Below are positions 15,499-23,137 of a stretch of DNA of 33,207 nt, piece by piece. Numbering within the stretch: position 1 is the stretch's first letter; each line of letters begins with the position of its first letter. The notes beneath the pieces were generated by a model. It saw only the letters and a list, made by a program, of their open reading frames with translations. It was not told where the DNA came from and did no database searches. The position numbers were made by a program, and so were the translations under genes. Origin of the DNA: a virus; IMG/VR virus record IMGVR_UViG_3300002138_000145, positions 1-33,207 of that record. The stretch is one strand, 5' to 3'.

Positions 15499-15897
15499 TT
15501 ATTGAATGTCCAATACACTTTTGTAAATATGTATATCAGCAGGGTCGATTGTTGTGTCTGTACCAGTTTCAGGTTCATATCCCATAAGTATCATACCTAT
15601 TGTATAAATATCAGTATTATTATCGTAACAAACTTTCCAACACTGTTGCATAATTGCATCAAGTTGTGTAGCTTCTTCTGGTGTAAATAAATCAACCCAT
15701 TGACCATTAACATGATTTCCATATCCGTCAAATGAATCATCTGGGTGAAATGATAAACTGAGTTCATCTATTAATGCTTTGAAGAATGCACGAACCTCAT
15801 CAATGGTTGAAATGTTACTAAATCTACTAATTATGCTTGCAGCAACACCATCGTGATTTTCATTTATACGTTTGAATTGTTTTATTGTTGTAATCAT
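15499..15897 (-). CDS. Common-N-terminus protein (132 aa), unknown
   Basis: Starts MITTIKQFKRINE with I-N-E at 11-13. The body is mostly helical and acidic: I-D-E-V-R-A-F-F-K-A-L-I-D-E-L, F-T-P-E-E-A-T-Q-L-D-A-I-M-Q-Q-C-W and Y-T-I-G-M-I-L-M-G-Y-E-P. Its start overlaps the stop of the fused 361-residue gene by 4 nt (ATGA), indicating coupled translation from that gene's promoter. No catalytic signature recognised. Confidence 0.7.
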   Translation of the reverse strand: MITTIKQFKRINENHDGVAASIISRFSNISTIDEVRAFFKALIDELSLSFHPDDSFDGYGNHVNGQWVDLFTPEEATQLDAIMQQCWKVCYDNNTDIYTIGMILMGYEPETGTDTTIDPADIHIYKSVLDIQ

Positions 15898-16979
15898 CGT
15901 AGTATTCTCTTATTTACTTTTCGGGTATTCCATTTTCCAACATGTACCCAACGTCCACGTTTATACCATACAACTCCGTCACCTAAGTATTTTTCACCTG
16001 TTGGATCTATGGATCTAACTACAGCTTCTACATTGTTACGTGAGATGTATGGCGGTGTAACAATTTTTGCATCAAATTTTAATGCTGTATCAGGAGTATC
16101 ATGTGGTCCAAAATAATAAACAGTGACTTTATCATTTTTTAAAAGATGATGGACTTTATTTAATGTTGAATAGTTACGTAGATCAGACTCAGATATAAAT
16201 GATTCAGTCTTTGCTACAATGTTTTGTTTCAATACTGTTGGCATCTCAACATACATTGCACTAGGAAAATATTTAAATCCAATAGAGTTACCAATATTGT
16301 CTTCAAAAAATTTACGATCTGATTCTTTAATCCAATATGTTTTTCCCATGAAACGTATACCTACATTTTCACCCTGCTCGATCCAGTTTTTCTTTTCAGG
16401 AATGATAAAAGACATCATTCTTGGTTCAGAACTAGATTCATTTACAGAGCAGAACTCATCTATTGTTGTAATCATCTTTTTCTCTTTATTTACGTATTTA
16501 TTGACCAAATAGTTACGGTCAGGATTGCTTTTTAATATAAATAAATGACCATGTGGTAACCGATATGCATCAATATCACCTTGTGCTTTTAACTTATCAA
16601 AAATTACAGGAATCTGTGTCTTATTTTGTTGGCGCCCGTCACCAGAATAGAAGTGTCCAAACTCATGAATAAATTTAAGAAGGACTTTGAAACCGAGTCC
16701 ACCACCTTGCATTTCAGCTGAGAAGAACATATGTGGTTGGTATAACTCATCATGTATCATTTGAATATCAAGAACAATACCATCATTTGGTTTGTCTTCA
16801 CCTGGTAATTGAATACCAAGATTGATCATATTATTTCCATCATCACCAAGTTCAACAATCTGTAAATCTTTCCAATCAATATCCTTTAGATTTTCTGGAG
16901 CAACTACTGATTCAGGACTGCGTAATTTTGATGGTGTAAAAGATTCAATAAGAAGCCAATGATGTATATTAGTAAACAT
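15894..16979 (-). CDS. Double-tagged fusion of two common-N-terminus proteins
   Basis: A 361-residue protein in two units. Unit 1 (1-168) starts MFTNIHHWLLIES with L-I-E at 10-12 and contains M-Q-G-G-G-L-G-F-K-V-L-L-K-F-I followed by G-R-Q-Q-N, which loosely resembles a GNAT acetyl-CoA-binding turn. Unit 2 starts at Met169 with a second full tag, MITTIDEFCSVNESS, and continues with beta-rich sequence, an F-I-S-E-S linker and a C-terminal basic G-R-W-V-H-V-G-K-W segment. The units are in frame with no stop, consistent with fusion of two adjacent genes by stop-codon loss. Unit 2 might also be made from its own ATG at 16475. Confidence 0.75.
   Translation of the reverse strand: MFTNIHHWLLIESFTPSKLRSPESVVAPENLKDIDWKDLQIVELGDDGNNMINLGIQLPGEDKPNDGIVLDIQMIHDELYQPHMFFSAEMQGGGLGFKVLLKFIHEFGHFYSGDGRQQNKTQIPVIFDKLKAQGDIDAYRLPHGHLFILKSNPDRNYLVNKYVNKEKKMITTIDEFCSVNESSSEPRMMSFIIPEKKNWIEQGENVGIRFMGKTYWIKESDRKFFEDNIGNSIGFKYFPSAMYVEMPTVLKQNIVAKTESFISESDLRNYSTLNKVHHLLKNDKVTVYYFGPHDTPDTALKFDAKIVTPPYISRNNVEAVVRSIDPTGEKYLGDGVVWYKRGRWVHVGKWNTRKVNKRILR
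16437..16475 (-). other. Internal copy of the shared N-terminal sequence / possible internal start
   Basis: Encodes MITTIDEFCSVNE in the middle of the 361-residue gene. Upstream on the minus strand is AAATAAAGAGAAAAAG, A-rich like the leaders of many genes here, so internal initiation is possible. Confidence 0.75.
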
Positions 16980-16998
16980 TCAGAAATGTATCGTTTCT

Positions 16999-17007
16999 TT
17001 TTATATA
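16999..17007 (-). promoter_or_regulatory. Proposed late promoter of the fusion gene
   Basis: TATATAAAA on the minus strand, 19 nt upstream of the ATG at 16979, placed right after the terminator of the upstream gene. Confidence 0.5.
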
Positions 17008-17009
17008 CT

Positions 17010-17040
17010 AAAAAACCCGGACCAATTGGTCCGGGTTTTA
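17010..17040 (-). terminator. Strong terminator after the DUF932-like gene
   Basis: A 12-bp GC-rich stem (aaaacccggacc / ggtccgggtttt) with an aatt loop, followed by a short U-run on the minus strand. It is the most GC-rich hairpin in the window and insulates the upstream operon from the fusion gene. Confidence 0.85.
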
Positions 17041-17068
17041 ACAATTAAAAGTGTTCAATTAATAATTG

Positions 17069-18211
17069 TTAGAAAAGTTGAATTACTCGATTTTCAAGAT
17101 CTAACGGTGATTTGAATGCAAGTCTACCAGCAGTTCTTTGAAGTTCGAAGATTGAGTTTCCGTATTTCAAATTCAATCCTTCACGTTGAGGGTGAGATGC
17201 AACGTCTGTAAGAGCGTTAACAAGTTCCCAACCTGTAAGCATTGTACGAATTGTTTTGTGTGTTGATGCTTTTAATGTATTGAGATCAACATTCTTAGCA
17301 AGGTAAGCTTGTTTCATTTCACGTACTGGAATGAATGATTCAATTGTTTCAGCAACTTCAAGATTTGTTTCATCTTGGACATTATAAACCAATGCTTTAT
17401 GACACATAAGCATTTCAGAATACGATGCTTGAGTAGACATCAATTTGCGAATTTGTGCTTTAAATTCATCCTCAAATTGAGAATTTTGTTGAATTTTTGT
17501 AACTGCTGAGAAGAATGCCTCAAGACTTCCGGCTTTATCATCAGTCAATGTAATAGCCAAACCATTTTCTGCTGTTACCATACCATTTGTACAAGTCAAA
17601 CGCTCATTAAATGGAACAACAATAGTTTTATCGTGCATATTGATGAATGTCAAACCTGATTGAAATACTTCATCAGTAACTCCAGGTACATTAAATTCCC
17701 AATTGGTGTTTGTTACAGAGATTGTAATTCCGCCAGAGGGTGTTACTGACATATCTTTGATTTGCATTCCTGTATGGTTGTTCATTGTTTGTTCAAACAA
17801 ATCAAAGAATGCATTATTTGAAAGAACTCCCTCAGCACGTTTTTTGATTCCAACAATTTCAATTGTTTTTGTATTTACCAAAAGACAAACTTGTTGTTTT
17901 GCAATATCACGACTCATGATTGCATGTTTCATAACATCAAGCAATTTTTGTGAAACTTGTTCACCAAGAGATTTTTCAATAGACTCAAGAATTTTACTAT
18001 CAAGTCCAATGAATTTTACGAGTTGTTTGAATGCTTCAGCGTGCATACCAAATTTAGCACCCTTAACCATAATAGTGGTTTCATTTACGATAACAATTTC
18101 ATTAAGAAAAACAACCTTGCGAACAACTCCGCTATTCATGGCTCCTTGTTTGAAGGTCGAGAACTGTTCTGCTGTTTTTGCTTCTACGTGTTGGCTAATG
18201 TGTCTTCTCAT
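17069..18211 (-). CDS. DUF932-like phage protein
   Basis: A 380-residue soluble protein. The segment P-F-N-E-R-L-T-C-T-N-G-M-V (about 201-213) resembles the central R-x-x-C-x-N motif of DUF932 phage/plasmid proteins, whose function is not established. The C-terminal third is helical, with T-H-K-T-I-R-T-M-L-T-G-W-E-L-V-N-A-L-T-D resembling the family's end region. It is read from a TATATTTG promoter with a 43-nt leader, lies just downstream of the RadA-like ATPase gene, and ends at a strong terminator. High expression during early replication is plausible but inferred. Confidence 0.6.
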   Translation of the reverse strand: MRRHISQHVEAKTAEQFSTFKQGAMNSGVVRKVVFLNEIVIVNETTIMVKGAKFGMHAEAFKQLVKFIGLDSKILESIEKSLGEQVSQKLLDVMKHAIMSRDIAKQQVCLLVNTKTIEIVGIKKRAEGVLSNNAFFDLFEQTMNNHTGMQIKDMSVTPSGGITISVTNTNWEFNVPGVTDEVFQSGLTFINMHDKTIVVPFNERLTCTNGMVTAENGLAITLTDDKAGSLEAFFSAVTKIQQNSQFEDEFKAQIRKLMSTQASYSEMLMCHKALVYNVQDETNLEVAETIESFIPVREMKQAYLAKNVDLNTLKASTHKTIRTMLTGWELVNALTDVASHPQREGLNLKYGNSIFELQRTAGRLAFKSPLDLENRVIQLF

Positions 18212-18254
18212 AATTTTTATACGTTAAATGTGTTTAATTGTTTGTTTTACAATA

Positions 18255-18262
18255 CAAATATA
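18255..18262 (-). promoter_or_regulatory. TATATTTG promoter of the DUF932-like gene
   Basis: TATATTTG on the minus strand fits TAnnTTTG. A TTTTG lies 17 nt further upstream (plus positions 18280-18284), near the expected -33 box. It overlaps the tail of the upstream terminator. Confidence 0.55.
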
Positions 18263-18306
18263 GAAAAAAAAATCACACACAAAACATTTGATGTGATTTT
18301 TTTTCT
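18263..18306 (-). terminator. Terminator after the RadA-like gene
   Basis: On the minus strand, aaaaaaatcaca pairs with tgtgatttttttt around a loop of about 14 nt, directly after the stop at 18309, with a long U-run. Confidence 0.75.
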
Positions 18307-18308
18307 TT

Positions 18309-19388
18309 TTATGCTTCAACTAATACAGAAGTTTCAGTTTCGCGAAGTTTTACTTGCTCTAATAATGCATCAAATTCATTTTCTTCTTCTTTGATTTTAC
18401 TAACCTCAGACACAGAAAATTCTCGTTGTGCTTCATGCATTTCAAATTTGTTACCGTCAAACAATAATTTACCAGTTTCTTTACATTTTGTAAAGTATAG
18501 ACGTTTGTTAACCATATGTCCAGCGCGGCGATTTTTAGCAAACTCGATGTAACGTTCACCGCCTTCATCAAAACGAACATACAACATTCCTGTAAGCATA
18601 TGTTTTAATTTGCTTGATCCTGCATAAGTACCACCTTTAGTGAAATGTTGAATCGCGAAAATTGTACAACGACTTTCATCAGCTGCTTGACGTAAAATAT
18701 TGATGAGATATGCTTCAGCTTTTTTTCCTGTCCATCCTTTAATCTCTTTAATTTGATCAAGAATAACTTCAAACGAATCAAGAACAATAAAATTCCATGT
18801 ACTCAATGCTTGAACAAGTACATCAAGGTAGTTATCAGCATCAAGGTAATCGAGCATGAAAATTGTTTCAAGATCTGCAAGATCCTTATTGTCATATACT
18901 TCATCAGTCCAATCTTCAAGAACCATTTCAGCTGAAATAAAACCAGCCGTAAATCCAGGATTGTTTCTTTTAAGATAAGTAGCAATATTTACACAAACTG
19001 TTGTTTTTCCTGCACCTGATTCACCAGGAACTACATATACACAACCAGGCATGACACCATCACGTTTAGAAGCAATGCGATCGACTGCTGTTCCCGTTTT
19101 GAATGCTTTAAAATTTTCATCACGAAGAATTGTTGGATCTACTGTTGTAACTTTAAATGGAACAACATTTGATTCTTTAATCGCTGGAAGACCAAGAATT
19201 GATGATGTTACCTCTTCTACTTTTGGTGTCCATTCACCAGTTTTAACAGCTTCGTTCATATAGAACTTGAAGTTATTCACATTTGCTTCAGGATTACTAT
19301 TAACAAACAATTGAATAGCTTCTTTTTTAGTATGTGCTCCTTTTTCAAGAAAAGCGAGAAAATTTAATGCTTGTGATTTCTGAGACAT
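18309..19388 (-). CDS. RadA/DnaB-like RecA-fold ATPase
   Basis: A 359-residue P-loop ATPase. Walker A G-E-S-G-A-G-K-T is at 122-129. I-S-A-E-M (151-155) fits the catalytic-glutamate strand and I-V-L-D-S (201-205) is Walker B. I-Q-H-F-T-K-G-G-T-Y-A-G-S-S-K-L-K-H-M and A-K-N-R-R-A-G resemble the RadA/DnaB K-N-R-F-G region. The first 60 residues form a small helical domain. RecA-fold proteins of this group drive strand exchange or DNA unwinding. Sequence order fits RadA or a Sak4-like recombinase better than T4 UvsX, but the subfamily is not certain. It is transcribed divergently from nrdA. Confidence 0.8.
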   Translation of the reverse strand: MSQKSQALNFLAFLEKGAHTKKEAIQLFVNSNPEANVNNFKFYMNEAVKTGEWTPKVEEVTSSILGLPAIKESNVVPFKVTTVDPTILRDENFKAFKTGTAVDRIASKRDGVMPGCVYVVPGESGAGKTTVCVNIATYLKRNNPGFTAGFISAEMVLEDWTDEVYDNKDLADLETIFMLDYLDADNYLDVLVQALSTWNFIVLDSFEVILDQIKEIKGWTGKKAEAYLINILRQAADESRCTIFAIQHFTKGGTYAGSSKLKHMLTGMLYVRFDEGGERYIEFAKNRRAGHMVNKRLYFTKCKETGKLLFDGNKFEMHEAQREFSVSEVSKIKEEENEFDALLEQVKLRETETSVLVEA

Positions 19389-19413
19389 AATCTTAATTAT
19401 TAATTGAACGATA

Positions 19414-19421
19414 CGAATATA
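19414..19421 (-). promoter_or_regulatory. TATATTCG promoter of the RadA-like gene
   Basis: TATATTCG on the minus strand, 25 nt before the ATG at 19388; a one-base variant of the TATATTTG box used by neighbouring replication genes. Confidence 0.45.
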
Positions 19422-19507
19422 GGTAAAATATTTAATCCGTGGTATGCTTTTGAAAAATATTTTTTTAAAATGTTTTTATTATATATCAAAATCCATAGCA
19501 TTTGTCT

Positions 19508-19525
19508 AATACGTATGCATGTATT
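19508..19525. repeat. Imperfect palindrome in the divergent promoter region
   Basis: AATAC-GTATGCAT-GTATT: perfect 5-bp arms around an ATGCAT-containing core, centred between two outward-reading transcription units; a possible protein-binding site. Confidence 0.35.
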
Positions 19526-19629
19526 ACATATGTGGCACACTTTTTAATTTTCGATATTGAAATATACTAATAATATTTTTTGACCACATAATGCAGAGGT
19601 GTGAACTCAAACTTTGAGGAATTCAACAC

Positions 19630-19638
19630 ATATATAAG
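19630..19638 (+). promoter_or_regulatory. ATATATAAG element upstream of nrdA
   Basis: Matches the proposed late element, but is 29 nt from the ATG rather than 17-20, so it may instead be an ordinary -10-like box. Confidence 0.4.
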
Positions 19639-19667
19639 ACTACAATAATTAAAACATAATAACAACT

Positions 19668-21950
19668 ATGGAGTTAAAAGTGACTAAACGAAACGGTGAA
19701 AAAACACCATTAGATGCGGAAAAAATTAATAAGGTGCTCTTATGGGCAACAGAAGGTCTTGCTGGTGTTTCAGCATCAGATGTGGCTATGAATGCTGAAA
19801 TTCAATTTTTTCCAGGAATTAAAACAAGTCAAATACACAATGTACTTATTACATCTGCTGTTGATATGATATCTGAGCGTACACCGAATTATCAATATGT
19901 GGCTGGTAATCTTTTAAACTATCTTCTTCGTAAAGAAGTATTCGAGGTAAAAACAGATATGCCACATTTATGGAATGTGATTGTTAACAATATTAAACGT
20001 GAGGTATATGATCCAATCATTCTTGAGAAATACACAACAGAAGAAGTTTCTGTATTGAATTTGTATCTGAAACACAAACGTGATTATGATTTCACACACG
20101 CTGGATTACAGCAATTGATGGATAAGTATTTGGTTCAGCACAGAAAAACTAAAACAATTTACGAAACGCCACAATATGCTTTTATGCTTATAGCGATGAC
20201 AGTATTTATGAATTATGATCATGATGTAAGATTAAAACATGTAAAAGAGTTATATGATCTCATATCACAGCAAAAAATATCATTACCTACACCGATCATG
20301 GCTGGTGTACGTACACCAAATAGACAGTATAGTTCATGTGTATTATTAGAAACTGGTGATTCATTGGATAGTATTTGTCACATAAATACTGCAATTACTA
20401 AATATGTTTCTAAGCGTGCTGGTATTGGACTTAATGGCGGTAGAATTCGTGGTGTTGGAAGTGAGATTCGTGGAGGTGAAATTATACATACTGGAGTTGT
20501 TCCATTTTTTAAACAATTTCAGAGCTCTACACATTCATGTTCACAAGGTGGAATTCGTAAAGGATCTGCAACAATTTATTTTCCTTGGTGGCACCAAGAA
20601 ATTGAAGATGTCGTTATATTGAAGAACAACAAAGGAACTGATGATAATCGTGTACGACACATGGATTATGGTATTCAATTATCAAAATTAATTTTTCAAC
20701 GTTTTATAAAAAATGAAGATGTTGCTTTATTTTCACCAGCAGATGTTCCAGGTTTATACGATGCTTTTGGTGATAATGCTGAATTCGATGAATTGTATGT
20801 AAAATATGAAAATGATAAAAAAATAAAACGTAAGACGATTAAGGCACGTGAATTAATGAATTTAATAGCCCAAGAGCGTGTTGGAACTGGAAGAATCTAT
20901 ATCATGAATATAGATAATGTTAATTCTAATTCACCATTCATTGAACGTGTTCGTATGTCAAATCTATGTGTAGAAATATGTTTAGTAACAAAAGAATTAA
21001 CATCAATTTATGACATCGACCACGATCCATCAACTGAACATTTATCTGAAGGTGAAATAGCTTTATGTGTACTTGCAGCACTTAATTTAGGAAATATAAA
21101 ATCAATGGAAGAACTAGATAAATGTTCTGAATATTGTGTACGATTACTTGATTTTATAATTGAACACCAAGATTATCCAGTTAATGCATCAAGAAAAATG
21201 TTAAAACGCCGTAGTTTAGGAGTTGGTGTTACTAATTTTGCATATTGGCTTGCTAAACAAGATTTAAAATATACTGATCCAGAGGCTCTCGAAAAAGTTG
21301 ATGAATTATTTGAACGAATTCAATATTCATTATTAGTAGCATCAAACAAATTAGCAAAAGAATTTGGTGCTTGTGAATGGTATGATAAAACAACATATTC
21401 ACAAGGTGTTTTACCAATTGATCGATATAATAAAAATCTTGATGAATTATGTAAACGACCATATTCTTGTGATTGGGAAGCATTAAGATATGAATTACAA
21501 TACGGTGCAGGTTTACGCAATTCTGTATTATCAGCTATTATGCCAGCAGAATCATCAGCTGTAGTTCAAAATGCTACAAATGGTATTGAACCAATTAGAT
21601 CACTCATCACTACAAAACGTTCTAAAACAGGTGTTGTAAAACAAGTTGCTCCTGAGTCTGTTCGATTGAAAAACAAATATCAAAAAGCATTTGAAATGGG
21701 ATCTAATGATGGTTATACAAAAATTGTTGGTTTCATTCAGAAATGGATTGATCAATCCATTAGTGCAAACCACTACTATGAGTACTCAGCTGAGGGAATC
21801 TCATTGAAGACGGTAATGACTGACATTTTCAACAGCTACAAATGGGGATTGAAGACAATCTACTATGCCAACACAGATGATAAAAAATCTGATGATCTTG
21901 ATGATATGGGTACAGATGAAACATGCGCAGGAGGTGCTTGCTCTATCTAA
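19668..21950 (+). CDS. nrdA: Class Ia ribonucleotide reductase, large subunit
   Basis: A 760-residue aerobic ribonucleotide reductase alpha subunit, same size as E. coli NrdA (761). It starts with an ATP-cone (residues 1-90), so dATP feedback is expected to be retained. Active-site residues: Cys224 (Y-S-S-C-V-L-L), N432-L-C434-V-E436, Cys467 (A-L-C-V-L-A-A-L-N-L-G), the L-K-T-I-Y-Y radical-transfer tyrosines, and the C-terminal redox pair in T-C-A-G-G-A-C-S-I (Cys753, Cys758). It reduces NDPs to dNDPs with the NrdB radical subunit encoded downstream. No Shine-Dalgarno sequence precedes the start; the leader is A-rich. Confidence 0.97.
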   Translation: MELKVTKRNGEKTPLDAEKINKVLLWATEGLAGVSASDVAMNAEIQFFPGIKTSQIHNVLITSAVDMISERTPNYQYVAGNLLNYLLRKEVFEVKTDMPHLWNVIVNNIKREVYDPIILEKYTTEEVSVLNLYLKHKRDYDFTHAGLQQLMDKYLVQHRKTKTIYETPQYAFMLIAMTVFMNYDHDVRLKHVKELYDLISQQKISLPTPIMAGVRTPNRQYSSCVLLETGDSLDSICHINTAITKYVSKRAGIGLNGGRIRGVGSEIRGGEIIHTGVVPFFKQFQSSTHSCSQGGIRKGSATIYFPWWHQEIEDVVILKNNKGTDDNRVRHMDYGIQLSKLIFQRFIKNEDVALFSPADVPGLYDAFGDNAEFDELYVKYENDKKIKRKTIKARELMNLIAQERVGTGRIYIMNIDNVNSNSPFIERVRMSNLCVEICLVTKELTSIYDIDHDPSTEHLSEGEIALCVLAALNLGNIKSMEELDKCSEYCVRLLDFIIEHQDYPVNASRKMLKRRSLGVGVTNFAYWLAKQDLKYTDPEALEKVDELFERIQYSLLVASNKLAKEFGACEWYDKTTYSQGVLPIDRYNKNLDELCKRPYSCDWEALRYELQYGAGLRNSVLSAIMPAESSAVVQNATNGIEPIRSLITTKRSKTGVVKQVAPESVRLKNKYQKAFEMGSNDGYTKIVGFIQKWIDQSISANHYYEYSAEGISLKTVMTDIFNSYKWGLKTIYYANTDDKKSDDLDDMGTDETCAGGACSI

Positions 21951-21958
21951 TACCAATA

Positions 21959-21990
21959 AATGCACTGGAAGGTCAGACTTTCAGTGCATT
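21959..21990. other. Strong hairpin between nrdA and nrdB
   Basis: A 13-bp stem (aatgcactggaag / ctttcagtgcatt, one G-U pair) with a 6-nt loop, 8 nt after the nrdA stop. No T-run follows, so it is not a classic terminator; a role in differential nrdA/nrdB mRNA stability or partial termination is inferred. Confidence 0.55.
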
Positions 21991-22019
21991 CTAGTCTATA
22001 ATCAAAACACAAATAAGAT

Positions 22020-23093
22020 ATGAAATCGATAATAAATACAAGCACTGAGGACACGCGTTCACAACCGATGTTCTTTGGTCCTCATGGTTTGGGGGTTCAA
22101 AGATATGATCACCCAAAATATGAGAAGATCTTCAACATGTTCAAGCAACAACTTGCTTACATGTGGAGACCAGAAGAAATTAACTTGAGTAAGGATAAGA
22201 TGGACTTTAATTCACTTCCTGAATTTCAACAAGTTGTATTCACACTCAACCTTAAATACCAGATTTTGCTTGATACAATTCAATCACGTGGAATTTCGCA
22301 TTTACTTGAGAACTGTACAAATCCAGAAGTTGAAGCGTTTGCTAAAGCATGGGAATTCATGGAAACTCTTCACTCGTATTCTTATACCTACATCATCAAA
22401 CAGATTTATACAAATCCTTCTGAAGTACTTGATACAGTTCTTACTGATCAACGTATACTTGATCGTGCAATGTCGGTAACAAAATATTATGATGAATTGA
22501 TTAATGCAATTCCAGATGATACAATTCACAATCAAAAAAAGAAATTATATTTAACACTTGTATCTATCAACATTCTTGAAGGTATTCGTTTTTACGTTTC
22601 ATTCGCTTGCTCATTTGCTTTTGCACAGAATAAGAAGATGGAAGGTAATGCAAAGATCATATCACTTATTGCACGTGACGAGAACTTGCATATGGGATTT
22701 TCATCACTTATTTTGAAAATCATGGCTGAAGATGCTAGTGAAGGTTTTCATGAGGTTGTTGCTGAATGTAAAGATATTACAGCACAAATGTACCGCGACG
22801 CTGCTCAAGAAGAAATGGATTGGGCAAGATATTTGTTTAAAGATGGTTCAATGATTGGTCTAAATGCTGAAATTCTTATTCAGTATATGAAGTATTTAAC
22901 AAATCAGCGTATGAAGATTATCAAAATGGAACCAATTTTTGAAAAAGTAGCAAATCCTATTGGATGGATTGGTAACTGGATTGGTGGAAATGCTGTTCAA
23001 GAAGCTCCACAGGAAACAGAAATTATATCTTATACAACGGGGGCTTTCAAGCAAGATACTGATGATATGGATTTTGGTGAATTCGATATATGA
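22020..23093 (+). CDS. nrdB: Class Ia ribonucleotide reductase, small (radical) subunit
   Basis: A 357-residue diiron-tyrosyl radical beta subunit. Metal ligands and radical site are in order: Asp85 (L-L-D-T-I-Q), Glu115 and His118 (E-T-L-H-S-Y-S-Y) with radical Tyr122, Glu187 (I-L-E-G-I-R-F), and Glu221/His224 (R-D-E-N-L-H). The acidic C-terminus ends D-M-D-F-G-E-F-D-I, suited to docking on NrdA. It lies 69 nt after nrdA across a hairpin. Together they supply dNTPs for phage DNA synthesis; the reductant (glutaredoxin or thioredoxin) gene is not in this window. Confidence 0.97.
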   Translation: MKSIINTSTEDTRSQPMFFGPHGLGVQRYDHPKYEKIFNMFKQQLAYMWRPEEINLSKDKMDFNSLPEFQQVVFTLNLKYQILLDTIQSRGISHLLENCTNPEVEAFAKAWEFMETLHSYSYTYIIKQIYTNPSEVLDTVLTDQRILDRAMSVTKYYDELINAIPDDTIHNQKKKLYLTLVSINILEGIRFYVSFACSFAFAQNKKMEGNAKIISLIARDENLHMGFSSLILKIMAEDASEGFHEVVAECKDITAQMYRDAAQEEMDWARYLFKDGSMIGLNAEILIQYMKYLTNQRMKIIKMEPIFEKVANPIGWIGNWIGGNAVQEAPQETEIISYTTGAFKQDTDDMDFGEFDI

Positions 23094-23108
23094 TTTCAAC
23101 TGTTTGAT

Positions 23109-23117
23109 ATATATAAA
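23109..23117 (+). promoter_or_regulatory. Proposed late promoter of the 23138-24507 operon
   Basis: ATATATAAA, 20 nt upstream of the ATG at 23138, within the 44-nt gap after nrdB. It would start a new transcript separate from the nrd genes. Confidence 0.55.
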
Positions 23118-23137
23118 AAAATGAAATAATTCCTTAG

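Larger units (their letters stand above)
19389..19667. promoter_or_regulatory. Divergent intergenic region between RadA-like gene and nrdA
   Basis: At 279 nt, the largest gene-free stretch in the window and very AT-rich. It holds a minus-strand TATATTCG box at 19414-19421 (25 nt before the ATPase ATG), an 18-bp imperfect palindrome at 19508-19525 (aatac / gtatt arms around gtatgcat), and the plus-strand ATATATAAG at 19630-19638. It could contain an operator or origin; no iterons were found. Confidence 0.5.

Noticed and set aside
5416-16979. Interpreting the shared N-terminal sequences as secretion signals.
   Set aside because: They are 12-14 residues with charged or polar residues throughout (N-E-F-R), have no hydrophobic core, no lipobox and no signal peptidase site.
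17703-18227. A 174-codon plus-strand frame opposite the DUF932-like gene.
   Set aside because: It is the antisense of a well-supported gene, has no promoter or leader, and its composition follows the codon structure of the other strand.
18309-19388. Calling the RecA-fold ATPase UvsX.
   Set aside because: The K-N-R-R-A-G and H-F-T-K-G-G segments and the small N-terminal domain look more like RadA/DnaB-type proteins; subfamily left open.
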